A stretch of 64,000 bases of DNA. Source: Alkalimarinus coralli (GTDB lineage: Bacteria > Pseudomonadota > Gammaproteobacteria > Pseudomonadales > Oleiphilaceae). The DNA is taken from the NCBI RefSeq assembly GCF_023650515.1, contig NZ_CP096016.1, positions 3,040,001 to 3,104,000 on the forward strand, written 5' to 3'. The position numbers and the translations under genes were made by a program. Below are positions 51,780-60,727 of the stretch, piece by piece (positions within the stretch are counted from its first letter, which is position 1; every line of letters begins with the position of its first letter). Below the pieces are notes generated by a model. That model saw only the letters and a list, made by a program, of their open reading frames with translations, made no database searches and had not been told where the DNA came from.

Positions 51780-53948
51780 TTAAGCAGGTTGAACCAAGCA
51801 CAACTCCATAATCTTGGACTTCAAATGATTCGGGTTAAACGGTTTACCCAAATAGCCATTCATACCTACGTTGTACGCTTCAGCTACAAACTCATCCGTC
51901 GTGGTCGCGGTAAGTGCAATAATGGGAAGAGGAGCCCCTTTCATTAAGCTTCGAATCGCCAGTGTCGCCTGAAAACCGTCCATAACCGGCATTTGTATAT
52001 CCATCAACACTAAGTCGTATGTTTTTTCACGAACTCTCTGCACGGCTTCTTCACCGTTTTTCACGATATCAAGCTCCACGCGCCACTTAGTTAACCACTT
52101 TCGAATAACCATCACGTTAACCGGGTTATCTTCCGCGACCAGAATTGAAAGCCCTGCCAGTTCTTCGTTTAAGTCAGGGTTATGACGATTGTCCAGATAA
52201 CCCTTGGAGGCACTGGACGGAGCACCATCCAGCACCTTTTTCATAGTCAGGGTAAACGAGAATGTTGTTCCTTTGCCTTCCTCGCTTTCTACCTCAATAT
52301 CTGCCCCAAACGCTTCCAACAACCCCTTGGTAATCGACAACCCGAGCCCACTCCCTCCGTAATGACGAGTGATTGTACTGTCCGCCTGGGAAAACTGCTC
52401 AAAGATGTAACCCAGCTTGTCCTGTGCAATGCCGATACCCGTATCCGAAACCTTAAACGCTATGTCAGCCTCACTTTCGTCACTGCGAACAATCGCAACA
52501 CTCAGTGTCACGCCGCCGACTTTGGTAAATTTAATCGCATTACTGGTTAGGTTTAAGAGCACCTGAGTCAGGCGAACCGGGTCAGTCTGATACATTTCAT
52601 CAAGCTGATTATCCAAAGAGACCTTAAACTCAATACCTTTCTCACAGGCCAAATATTGCGAGCTATTCTTGATACTATTAACCAGTTCAGCTAGACAAAA
52701 AGGCACTGTTTCTAAAGTGATTCGACCAGCATCAATTTTGCTGAAATCCAGCACGTCGTTAATAAGCGTGAGTAAGTTTTCGGCCGCAAATTTAAGAATA
52801 TTCAAACTCTCGACATGTTCAGGTTTTGGGTCATCTTCAAGTAGCAGCTGCGCCATCCCAATAACGCCATTCAGCGGCGTGCGTATTTCATGGCTCATTG
52901 TCGCTAAGAAATTTGCCTTTACGATTGCCGCTTCTTCTGCCTTTTCTTTGGCTTCAATTAATGCAAGTTCGGTTTGTTTCTGACGGGTAATATTTTTTGC
53001 AGTGACGGCTATTCCAACAGGCCTTCCCTCTTCGTCAGTGACAACAAACTGACTGACCAATGCAGTAACATAGTAGCCGTCTCGCATTTGTAGCTCAGTT
53101 TCACCATGCCAATTCCTCTGTTCACAGGCCATCAACCAGGGCTCTTTCGTGGTGGAAGATGGGCTATTCACAGACAGGTTGTCATCAGCGCCTATTATTT
53201 CAGGGTCGCGGTACATGGCACTCAGTTTCATTCCGATCAGCTCGTTAAGGGCATAACCGGACAGTTTTTCCGCAGCCTGATTGGCCAGTTTAATATGTCC
53301 TGCCATATCGCAGAAAAAAACTGCATCCAGATCATTTTTTATAATCTGTTTGCTCACCACAAGTTGCTCAAAATTCCGCTGCGCAGAGCCACTTTCATAA
53401 CGGAAAAACAGGATAAAAAGAAATGAGCAGGACAGTGACCCCAACACGACGGTCACTCGAATATGCTCAAGCGCCGAGTCGGTTAGCTCATATCTGAAAA
53501 AAGGCGCAACGCAAAACACCAGATCAAGCACAATGAGAAACGAAGCAATACCCAAGCAAAGAGTTTGTAAGCCATACTCTCTAAACCGAAATAGCATTAC
53601 AGACACCGGAAGGCCGACGACCAGATAAAGGAAGACAAACGTCTCTTGCCCCAGCAGCGTTGAATTAACAAACCCCAGAGCATAATTAACAATGACGAAT
53701 GATGTACGGGCTAACTTGTTGTAACCGAGCTGGTTCACATAAGGGATTGAGGCATTGAATAAAACGAGAAAGAATACGGTTGAAAATGCCGTGTAAAGCT
53801 GATGATGCCAATATAGAAAAAGGTATGGAATTAAGCCAACGGCAAGCGTATAGGCCGCTAGATTACATAGCCTGACGCATTTCGCTAAACTGGATGAGCT
53901 ATCAGGCGAAATACCCTGGTTGATGAATGTTTTAACTGAAATATCCAT
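51780..53948 (-). CDS. hybrid sensor histidine kinase/response regulator
   Basis: A 722-residue membrane kinase. The N-terminus has about six membrane spans (residues 30-185). A PAS domain follows (DLDAVFFCDMAGHIKLANQAAEKLSG), then the HisKA dimerisation and phosphoacceptor helix (FLATMSHEIRTPLNGVIGM), HATPase_c with DTGIGIAQDKLGYIFEQFSQ and GSGLGLSITKGL, and a C-terminal receiver (LVLMDIQMPVMDG with the phosphoacceptor Asp). No separate HPt protein is visible nearby. A solute-binding-like gene follows it, a possible sensory partner. Confidence 0.92.
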   Translation of the reverse strand: MDISVKTFINQGISPDSSSSLAKCVRLCNLAAYTLAVGLIPYLFLYWHHQLYTAFSTVFFLVLFNASIPYVNQLGYNKLARTSFVIVNYALGFVNSTLLGQETFVFLYLVVGLPVSVMLFRFREYGLQTLCLGIASFLIVLDLVFCVAPFFRYELTDSALEHIRVTVVLGSLSCSFLFILFFRYESGSAQRNFEQLVVSKQIIKNDLDAVFFCDMAGHIKLANQAAEKLSGYALNELIGMKLSAMYRDPEIIGADDNLSVNSPSSTTKEPWLMACEQRNWHGETELQMRDGYYVTALVSQFVVTDEEGRPVGIAVTAKNITRQKQTELALIEAKEKAEEAAIVKANFLATMSHEIRTPLNGVIGMAQLLLEDDPKPEHVESLNILKFAAENLLTLINDVLDFSKIDAGRITLETVPFCLAELVNSIKNSSQYLACEKGIEFKVSLDNQLDEMYQTDPVRLTQVLLNLTSNAIKFTKVGGVTLSVAIVRSDESEADIAFKVSDTGIGIAQDKLGYIFEQFSQADSTITRHYGGSGLGLSITKGLLEAFGADIEVESEEGKGTTFSFTLTMKKVLDGAPSSASKGYLDNRHNPDLNEELAGLSILVAEDNPVNVMVIRKWLTKWRVELDIVKNGEEAVQRVREKTYDLVLMDIQMPVMDGFQATLAIRSLMKGAPLPIIALTATTTDEFVAEAYNVGMNGYLGKPFNPNHLKSKIMELCLVQPA

Positions 53949-54150
53949 TTAGCACGACAATAATCCATATCCTTCAACAGTCCCCCCTAAAGCACGTTCG
54001 ACTGATGCATGCCAGACCGATTATCAGTGTGCGTTAGGATTACCCTACAGGGTAAAAATTATACTCAACCACCGGGCAAAATTCTTGATTAAATTGTCAT
54101 AGATGTGACATTGAGTTCATATTTCCACTATACCTCCACACACCGAACAG

Positions 54151-54172
54151 AAACCAAGCGCTTGCTTGGTTT
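54151..54172 (+). promoter_or_regulatory. palindromic operator candidate before acyl-CoA dehydrogenase
   Basis: AAACCAAGC (54151-54159) and GCTTGGTTT (54164-54172) form a perfect 9-bp inverted pair around GCTT. The dyad lies 75 bases before the ATG at 54247. TetR-type fatty-acid or acyl-CoA regulators commonly use such palindromes; the regulator is not identified. The rest of 53949-54246 holds no gene. Confidence 0.55.
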
Positions 54173-54246
54173 ATCTATTTCATCCATACTCACGATTAAC
54201 ACCATAACCACCCACCAATACAATAATCCCAAATAAAGGTGAAGCG

Positions 54247-55395
54247 ATGAGTAAGGATACAGGCTATTTTAACGAGACTCATAACCTTGTTCGCGAGAGC
54301 GTACGCCAATTTGTCACTCGCCATATCTTGCCCAATATAAACGAATGGGAAGAACAGGGTACATTCCCAAAAGCGCTTTACCAACAAGCCGGAGCAGCAG
54401 GTATCCTGGGTATTGGTTTCCCAGAAGAGTATGGTGGTACCGGCCACAAAGACACTTTCATGAAGCTTGCCGCCAGTGAAGAGCTGATGAGGTCAACCTC
54501 GGGTGGATTAGTCGCAAGCCTTGGATCGCTCGATATAGCGCTCCCTCCTATTGCGCTATGGGGCAGCCCCGCACTTAAAGAGAGGGTCATTCCTCCTGTA
54601 TTACGGGGTGAAAAAATTGCGGCGCTCGCGATAACAGAACCGGGAGCCGGTTCAGACGTTGCAGGCATCGCTACAAAAGCGGTGAAAGAGGGCCAGCACT
54701 ATCGGGTCAATGGCAGCAAGGTGTTTATTACCAGTGGTGTGCGAGCCGACTATTATACCGTAGCCGTCAGGACAGGCGGTCCAGGCCATAACGGCATTAG
54801 CATGTTGCTGATCGAAAAAGGGACGGCTGGTTTCACTGTTGGCAAGAACCTTAAAAAAATGGGATGGTGGGCCAGCGATACCGCAGAGCTGTTTTTTGAC
54901 GATTGTATGGTTCCGGCAGAAAACCTGATTGGTAGTGAAAACAACGGATTCGTCTGCATTATGACCAACTTTCTGCAAGAGCGACTTTTCCTCTCAACAA
55001 TGGCGTATATGACTGCCCAACTCGCATTGGAAGAAAGCCTTAAATACATTAAAGAGCGGGAAGCCTTTGGACGTCCCATCGGTAAATTCCAGGTCACCAA
55101 ACACAAGCTGGTAGATATGGCCACTCAAGTTGAAATAGCCAGAGAGTACACTTATCGAGTCGCAGCCCTCATGCAGGCGGGAAAAAACCCAATCAAAGAG
55201 GTATCAATGGCAAAAAATTTCGCCACCGAAGTTTGCGAAAATGTAACTAACCAAGCTGTACAGCTATTTGGCGGAATGGGATATATGCGAGAGTCAGTTG
55301 TTGAGCGTCTCTATCGTGATAGCCGAATTCTTCCCATCGGTGGAGGCACAACCGAAATAATGAAGGAGCTGATTGCCAAACAAATGGGCTTATAG
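54247..55395 (+). CDS. acyl-CoA dehydrogenase (short, 382 aa)
   Basis: A standard-length flavin acyl-CoA dehydrogenase that introduces the alpha-beta double bond of acyl-CoA and passes electrons to ETF. It has [42 protein letters not shown], the substrate-side [17 protein letters not shown] and the C-terminal [31 protein letters not shown], which carries the general-base neighbourhood. Chain-length preference cannot be read. A palindromic operator lies upstream. It precedes ppa, which is probably separately transcribed. Confidence 0.93.
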   Translation: MSKDTGYFNETHNLVRESVRQFVTRHILPNINEWEEQGTFPKALYQQAGAAGILGIGFPEEYGGTGHKDTFMKLAASEELMRSTSGGLVASLGSLDIALPPIALWGSPALKERVIPPVLRGEKIAALAITEPGAGSDVAGIATKAVKEGQHYRVNGSKVFITSGVRADYYTVAVRTGGPGHNGISMLLIEKGTAGFTVGKNLKKMGWWASDTAELFFDDCMVPAENLIGSENNGFVCIMTNFLQERLFLSTMAYMTAQLALEESLKYIKEREAFGRPIGKFQVTKHKLVDMATQVEIAREYTYRVAALMQAGKNPIKEVSMAKNFATEVCENVTNQAVQLFGGMGYMRESVVERLYRDSRILPIGGGTTEIMKELIAKQMGL

Positions 55396-55540
55396 GGTAT
55401 TTCAAGCACCTAAACCACCAGCAAGCGATAAAAATGTGATATTTACAACTTATTGCTATGGTACAACTGTTGGTTTGATGATCAGGAAGGATTATAATTC
55501 GCGCCTTTATAATTCAGGAAACACGGACAAAGGTACTTCC

Positions 55541-56086
55541 ATGAACTTTGACAATATCCCAGCAGGCCAAAACGCGCCAGAAGACATCTATGTAGCGATT
55601 GAAATCCCTGCAAACAGCAGCCCAATCAAATACGAAATTGACAAAGATCTGGGTGCACTAATGGTTGACCGCTTTATGGCAACCCCCATGTTCTACCCTG
55701 CAAACTATGGTTTCATCCCTCACACGCTGGCAGACGATGGCGACGCGTTGGATGTTCTTGTTGTCACACCATACCCTGTTGCTCCAGGCTCTGTGATTCG
55801 CTGCCGTCCAGTGGGTGTACTGAACATGGAAGACGAAGCCGGTGAAGATGCAAAACTGGTTGCTGTTCCACACGACAAAATCACTCGTCTATACAAAGAT
55901 GTAAAAGAAGTGACAGACCTGCCTGAGCTGCTTCGCGAGCAAATTAAGCACTTCTTCGAGAACTACAAAGATCTCGAAAACGGCAAGTGGGTTAAAGTTC
56001 AAGGCTGGGAAAATTCAGACGCAGCGCGACGCGCAATCGTGGGTGCCATTGCAGCTTATAACGGTGAAAACGGAAAAGAAGGCTAA
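55541..56086 (+). CDS. inorganic pyrophosphatase (family I)
   Basis: Hydrolyses PPi to two phosphates. The 181-residue protein has [42 protein letters not shown] (the Asp cluster that binds Mg) and [14 protein letters not shown], matching E. coli Ppa in length and motif order. A strong terminator follows. The start at 55541 is set by homology to the family N-terminus (MNFDNIPAG). Confidence 0.95.
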   Translation: MNFDNIPAGQNAPEDIYVAIEIPANSSPIKYEIDKDLGALMVDRFMATPMFYPANYGFIPHTLADDGDALDVLVVTPYPVAPGSVIRCRPVGVLNMEDEAGEDAKLVAVPHDKITRLYKDVKEVTDLPELLREQIKHFFENYKDLENGKWVKVQGWENSDAARRAIVGAIAAYNGENGKEG

Positions 56087-56110
56087 CCCTTTAATTCCCC
56101 ATAACGCCGT

Positions 56111-56144
56111 AAAAGGAACCGCTCTATTCGGTTCCTTTTGTTTT
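56111..56144 (+). terminator. Rho-independent terminator of ppa
   Basis: AAAAGGAACCG (56111-56121) pairs with CGGTTCCTTTT (56129-56139) around CTCTATT, followed by GTTTTTG. It isolates ppa from the nos cluster. Confidence 0.88.
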
Positions 56145-56276
56145 TGTGGGGAACTTAACTCCCCCTTTGCCTCCCTTAAAACCAACAGCCAAGCCACTGC
56201 CTCGCCAAACGTGGTAAGGCTCCAGCCACTGCATATACCACATTAGTATAAGCTTACCCCTTTCTCTGTAACGAAG

Positions 56277-56318
56277 TTGATTCCGATCAATTTTAGCCGT
56301 TTTTATTGGGCGTATAGT
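56277..56318 (+). promoter_or_regulatory. FNR/DNR-type box and promoter of nosR
   Basis: TTGATTCCGATCAA (56277-56290) is a perfect FNR/ANR/DNR box (TTGAT-N4-ATCAA). TATAGT (56313-56318) is the -10, giving a start near 56325 with the box centred at -41.5, the class II activation geometry. It lies about 75 bases before the nosR ATG. Induction under oxygen limitation or by nitric oxide is expected from the family of regulators. Confidence 0.85.
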
Positions 56319-56366
56319 TGCTCCTGTCATGCGACATTCTGTCGCACCTGTTTATTTGGAGTCTCC

Positions 56367-58511
56367 ATGAGCAAACTGATACATAGCCTTTGTTTTGTGG
56401 CCTTTGCCGCAATGGTCTATTTGTCAGCCCCCCAGATGTCATATGCAGCTGAAAAAGAGCTAGCAGCAGATCTGCGAGAAAGGGTTATAAGCCAATTCGA
56501 AGGCGCTGACCATCTCGGCCAATTCGATGAAGAAATAAACGTCTGGCCTGTTATGAAGGGTGACGAGGTTCTCGGTTATGCATTTGAAACCGACGACCAG
56601 GTCAGCATCCCGGCATATTCAGGCAAACCAATAAACCTGTTGGTTTCTTTCGATACTGAAGGGGTTTTCAAAAACTCCTGGGTGCTGGAGCACCACGAGC
56701 CAATCTTATTGGTGGGTATTCCTGCACAAAAACTATGGGACTTTGCCGCACAATATATTGGTAAGCATATCACCGATAAAATTCGCGTTGGTTTCAGTTC
56801 AGACCCTAATGCTTACACCGTTGATGCTGTCACGGGCGCAACAGTTACCGTGATCGTGGTTAACGACACCATTATGAAATCTGCACATAAGGCAGCAGAA
56901 AAGCTTGGCCTTATCGAAGCCAAAGAAGGTACGGCAGCCCTTCCTGCTACGGTTAAGCAGGATGTATTTAAGGAAGCTGATTGGCAAACCCTCACAGGTG
57001 ATGGTTCAATCCGTCGCTTGCACCTCGAACGCGCTCAGATTGACGAGGCGTTTATAGGCTCCGATGGTGAAGGCATAGATGAAGCCACTCCCGATGAAAA
57101 GAAAGACACCTTCATCGATATGTACTACACCTACCTGAATGCGCCTACTGTGGGTAAAAACCTGCTGGGCGAGAGTGAGTATAACTGGCTGATGGGTGAG
57201 CTTAAAGAAGGCGAGCATGCCATCGCTGTAATGGGAACAGGCCCATACTCATTTAAAGGCAATGGCTACGTCCGTGGCGGCATTTTTGACCGCATACAGC
57301 TCAATCAGGGTGATGATACAGTTAGCTTCCGCGATGTAGATCACCATCGTCTTACCGATATCTACACCGCAAACACACCTGACTTCAAAGAGATGGACAT
57401 CTTTATCATCCGCCCACAGTTTGATTTTGACCCAGGTACAAATTGGGATATTGAACTGCTCGTCCGCCGCCAAACAGGCCCTCTGGATAGTGTGTTTGTT
57501 AGTTTTACTGGTGGGTATCAAGTTCCTGAGGCTTATATTGATCGCCCCGTTCAACCCGTTGTGGAACCAGAAGAAGATCTTCCTATTTGGGTCTCTATCT
57601 GGCAGCAAAAGTCATTCTCTGTATCAGTATTGATAATCAGCTTAGTATTTTTAAGCGCTATTATTTTCATGCAGGACTGGCTGGTTCGTTACCCTCGCCT
57701 GCTACACAATATCAGACGCGGCTTCTTAATCTACACCGTGCTGTTTATTGGCTGGTACGCATTAGGGCAACTGTCTATTGTTAACGTACTGACATTTACC
57801 CACGCAGTCATGAGTGACTTCCGCTGGGAGCTGTTCTTGATGGATCCCATTATATTTATTCTCTGGGGCTTCACTGCTGCGTCAATACTGCTATGGGGCA
57901 GAGGAATATTCTGTGGCTGGCTGTGCCCGTTTGGCGCACTTCAAGAGCTGATTAATGAGCTAGCCAGAAAACTCAAGATCAAACAGTATGAGCTTCCTTT
58001 TGCGGTGCATGAGCGTCTGTGGGCGGTTAAGTACATAATCCTCCTTGCCTTGTTCGGCATCTCGCTAGAGTCAATGGCAACAGCAGAGCGCTACGCAGAA
58101 GTCGAGCCCTTTAAAACCACAATTCTCTTAGCCTTCCAAAGAGAGTGGTGGTTTGTCACTTACGCAGTCACGCTGCTATTCATATCGATATTCACCCGAA
58201 AAGTGTATTGCCGCTATATCTGCCCGCTGGGCGCTGCACTGGCAATTCCAACCAAGCTAAGACTGTTCGATTGGTTGAAGCGCCGCAAAGAGTGTGGTCA
58301 ACCATGCCAGTTATGTGCGGTTGAGTGTGAAATACAAGCCATTCATCCAGATGGCACAATCAACGCTAACGAGTGTCACCACTGCCTTGATTGCCAGATT
58401 ACCTATCACAACGATAGCAAGTGTCCACCACTTGTAAATAAAGCAAAGAAATTAAGAAAGAAAAAACCGGCACCTGAGTTACAACCCATAGATGCCGTTA
58501 ACATTGCATAG
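56367..58511 (+). CDS. nitrous-oxide reductase expression/activation protein NosR
   Basis: A 714-residue polytopic membrane iron-sulfur flavoprotein that supports nosZ expression and N2O reduction. A signal peptide (residues 1-28) is followed by a periplasmic FMN-binding domain with TGATVTV (residues 156-162), multiple spans after about residue 410, and polyferredoxin-like motifs CGWLCPFGALQEL, CRYICPLGAAL and a C-terminal cluster set CQLCAVECEIQAI and CHHCLDCQITY. GGAG lies 5 bases before the ATG at 56367. It is the first gene of the cluster behind an FNR-type promoter. Confidence 0.95.
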   Translation: MSKLIHSLCFVAFAAMVYLSAPQMSYAAEKELAADLRERVISQFEGADHLGQFDEEINVWPVMKGDEVLGYAFETDDQVSIPAYSGKPINLLVSFDTEGVFKNSWVLEHHEPILLVGIPAQKLWDFAAQYIGKHITDKIRVGFSSDPNAYTVDAVTGATVTVIVVNDTIMKSAHKAAEKLGLIEAKEGTAALPATVKQDVFKEADWQTLTGDGSIRRLHLERAQIDEAFIGSDGEGIDEATPDEKKDTFIDMYYTYLNAPTVGKNLLGESEYNWLMGELKEGEHAIAVMGTGPYSFKGNGYVRGGIFDRIQLNQGDDTVSFRDVDHHRLTDIYTANTPDFKEMDIFIIRPQFDFDPGTNWDIELLVRRQTGPLDSVFVSFTGGYQVPEAYIDRPVQPVVEPEEDLPIWVSIWQQKSFSVSVLIISLVFLSAIIFMQDWLVRYPRLLHNIRRGFLIYTVLFIGWYALGQLSIVNVLTFTHAVMSDFRWELFLMDPIIFILWGFTAASILLWGRGIFCGWLCPFGALQELINELARKLKIKQYELPFAVHERLWAVKYIILLALFGISLESMATAERYAEVEPFKTTILLAFQREWWFVTYAVTLLFISIFTRKVYCRYICPLGAALAIPTKLRLFDWLKRRKECGQPCQLCAVECEIQAIHPDGTINANECHHCLDCQITYHNDSKCPPLVNKAKKLRKKKPAPELQPIDAVNIA

Positions 58512-58517
58512 AAAACA

Positions 58518-58565
58518 GGTTATTGAGAACACTCAATAACCAATTGAAATTAAACGGGATATGAG
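58518..58565 (+). promoter_or_regulatory. variant FNR-like box and hairpin upstream of nosZ
   Basis: Within a perfect 10-bp inverted repeat (arms 58518-58527 and 58532-58541, loop AACA) lies TTGAGAACACTCAA (58523-58536), the FNR pattern with T5 and A10 replaced symmetrically by G and C. A -10-like TATGAG at 58560-58565 puts the box at about -41.5 to -42.5. The RNA could also fold as a hairpin between nosR and nosZ. Compare the twin box before nosD. Confidence 0.6.
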
Positions 58566-58615
58566 TAATTAAAGCGTCTCGTAACCCAATTAAAACCCGA
58601 TGAAAGCGGAGTAAA

Positions 58616-60517
58616 ATGATGGACGACAAGAAGAACGAAAATGAAAACCAGCCATCCCTGAGCCGTCGAGGCTTTTTGGGAGCATCAGCAGCGGCCAGTG
58701 CTGCGGGTGTTGCAGGCGTTGCCGGGCTAGGCGGGGCAGTTATGACGCGCGAAGCGTTTGCAAAAGCCGCACAGGACTCTATAGCAAATGCACAGGTTCA
58801 TCCTGGTGAGCTAGATGAGTACTACGGTTTCTGGAGTGGCGGCCAGTCTGGCGAAGTTCGCATCATGGGTCTACCTTCAATGCGTGAACTGATGCGTATC
58901 CCGGTATTCAACGTTGACTCAGCAACAGGCTGGGGTATTACTAACGAAAGTAAAGAAATTCGTGGAGAGTCTGGTAAGCACATGTGCGGTGATGCTCACC
59001 ACCCTCACATGTCAATGACCGACGGTAAGTACGATGGTAAATACGTATTTATCAACGATAAACTAAACACCCGTGTTGCACGTATTCGCTGCGACATTAT
59101 GAAAACCGACAAAATTCTTGACGTACCTAACGTTCAGGCAATCCACGGTTTGCGTGTACAGAAAGTTCCTCACACAAAATATGTATTCTGCAACGGTGAG
59201 TTCCGTGTGCCACAGCCAAATGATGGCCGAGATCTGGCAGACCCTTCAAAGTACTTCACCATGTACAATGCCATCGACGCAGAAACAATGGAAATGGCGT
59301 TCCAGATTATCGTTGACGGTAACCTTGATAACACAGATGCTGACTACACTGGTCGTTTTGCAGCTTCAACCTGCTACAACTCTGAAAATGGTGTAACACT
59401 GGCTGAGTCAATGCGTAATGAGCGTGACTGGGCGGTTATTTTTGATATTCATGCCGTTGAAAAAGCAGTTAAAGAAGGCAAATACCAAACGATTGGCGAC
59501 TCGAAAGTGCCTGTTGTTGATGGTCGTAAAGCGGCTAAGAGCCCATACACTCGTTACATCCCTGTGCCTAAGTCACCTCACGGTCTAAACACCTCTCCAG
59601 ACGGTAAGTACTTTGTTGCAAACGGTAAGTTATCTCCAACGGTAACCATTATCGCTATCGATAAACTACCTGACTTATTTGATGGCAAGATCAAAGAGCG
59701 TGATACCGTAGTCGGTGAACCTGAACTAGGTTTAGGGCCATTGCATACCGCATTTGATGGTCGCGGTAACGCTTACACCACACTATTTATCGATAGCCAA
59801 ATCGCTAAGTGGAACGTAGAAGACGCAATCAAAGCTTACAACGGTGAAAAGGTTAACTACATCAAGCAGAAGCTCGATGTTCACTACCAGCCTGGTCACA
59901 ACCACACCACAATGGGTGAAACCCGTGACGCTGATGGCAAATATCTTGTTTCATTATGTAAGTTCTCGAAAGACCGTTTCTTACCGGTTGGCCCGCTTCG
60001 TGCCGAAAATGATCAGCTGATCGATATCTCAGGCGACGAAATGAAGCTGGTTCACGATGGCCCTGCGTTTGCAGAACCTCACGACTGCATGATCGTTCAC
60101 CGCACCAAGTTAAAGCCCAGCAAGCTATGGACGCGTGACGATCCGTTCTTCGCAAGCACCGTAGCACAGGCCAAAAAAGACGGTGTAACTCTGGAGTCTG
60201 ATAACAAAGTAATCCGCGATGGCAAAAAAGTTCGCGTATACATGACTTCAGTTGCACCTAACTTTGGCATGACTGACTTTAAGGTTAAACAAGGCGATGA
60301 AGTCACTGTAATTGTCACCAACCTGGATACTATTGAAGACGTAACCCATGGTTTCTCAATGACAAACCACGGTGTTGCAATGGAAATTGGTCCTCAGGCG
60401 ACTTCTTCGGTAACCTTTAAAGCAGAAAACCCAGGCGTATTCTGGTACTACTGCCAGTGGTTCTGCCATGCTCTGCACATGGAAATGCGCGGCCGTATGC
60501 TGGTAGAAAAAGCTTAA
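58616..60517 (+). CDS. nitrous-oxide reductase NosZ (clade I, Tat-exported)
   Basis: The periplasmic multicopper enzyme reducing N2O to N2. The N-terminus has a twin-arginine signal ([12 protein letters not shown], residues 15-26). CuZ His ligand blocks are present ([40 protein letters not shown]) and the C-terminal cupredoxin has the CuA site [16 protein letters not shown]. At 633 residues it matches clade I, Tat-dependent NosZ, and so relies on a Tat system such as the tatABC genes at 18.3 kb. GGAG lies before the double ATG. It is followed by a strong hairpin at 60557-60588. Confidence 0.97.
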   Translation: MMDDKKNENENQPSLSRRGFLGASAAASAAGVAGVAGLGGAVMTREAFAKAAQDSIANAQVHPGELDEYYGFWSGGQSGEVRIMGLPSMRELMRIPVFNVDSATGWGITNESKEIRGESGKHMCGDAHHPHMSMTDGKYDGKYVFINDKLNTRVARIRCDIMKTDKILDVPNVQAIHGLRVQKVPHTKYVFCNGEFRVPQPNDGRDLADPSKYFTMYNAIDAETMEMAFQIIVDGNLDNTDADYTGRFAASTCYNSENGVTLAESMRNERDWAVIFDIHAVEKAVKEGKYQTIGDSKVPVVDGRKAAKSPYTRYIPVPKSPHGLNTSPDGKYFVANGKLSPTVTIIAIDKLPDLFDGKIKERDTVVGEPELGLGPLHTAFDGRGNAYTTLFIDSQIAKWNVEDAIKAYNGEKVNYIKQKLDVHYQPGHNHTTMGETRDADGKYLVSLCKFSKDRFLPVGPLRAENDQLIDISGDEMKLVHDGPAFAEPHDCMIVHRTKLKPSKLWTRDDPFFASTVAQAKKDGVTLESDNKVIRDGKKVRVYMTSVAPNFGMTDFKVKQGDEVTVIVTNLDTIEDVTHGFSMTNHGVAMEIGPQATSSVTFKAENPGVFWYYCQWFCHALHMEMRGRMLVEKA

Positions 60518-60556
60518 GATACACCTGAAGGCATTATATCCTGTATAAATGTCTTA

Positions 60557-60588
60557 TTAGCTCAACCTCTAACCTGAGGTTGAGCTAA
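60557..60588 (+). terminator. strong hairpin after nosZ (termination or mRNA stability)
   Basis: TTAGCTCAACCTC (60557-60569) and GAGGTTGAGCTAA (60576-60588) pair over 13 bp around a 6-base loop. No T-run follows, so it could protect or partly terminate nosZ mRNA, as seen in other operons with unequal expression. Its right arm overlaps the nosD box. Confidence 0.65.
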
Positions 60589-60621
60589 CTCAAATAACAA
60601 CCTCCTTAATCGCACTAAAAT
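60580..60621 (+). promoter_or_regulatory. variant FNR-like box and promoter of nosD
   Basis: TTGAGCTAACTCAA (60580-60593) is TTGAG-N4-CTCAA, the same symmetric variant as before nosZ. TAAAAT (60616-60621) as -10 would give a start at about 60628 and put the box at exactly -41.5, the same geometry as nosR. This suggests a separate, co-regulated start for nosDFY. The nosD ATG is about 100 bases on. Confidence 0.65.
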
Positions 60622-60727
60622 ACCCCTAAACAATGGCAACAGACGATAGTAAGCAGAACTCAAAGTGACTGCATAACCAAGTCGTTTTACTGCCAATTAT
60701 TCTGACCGATTTTATTGAGAAAGTGTG

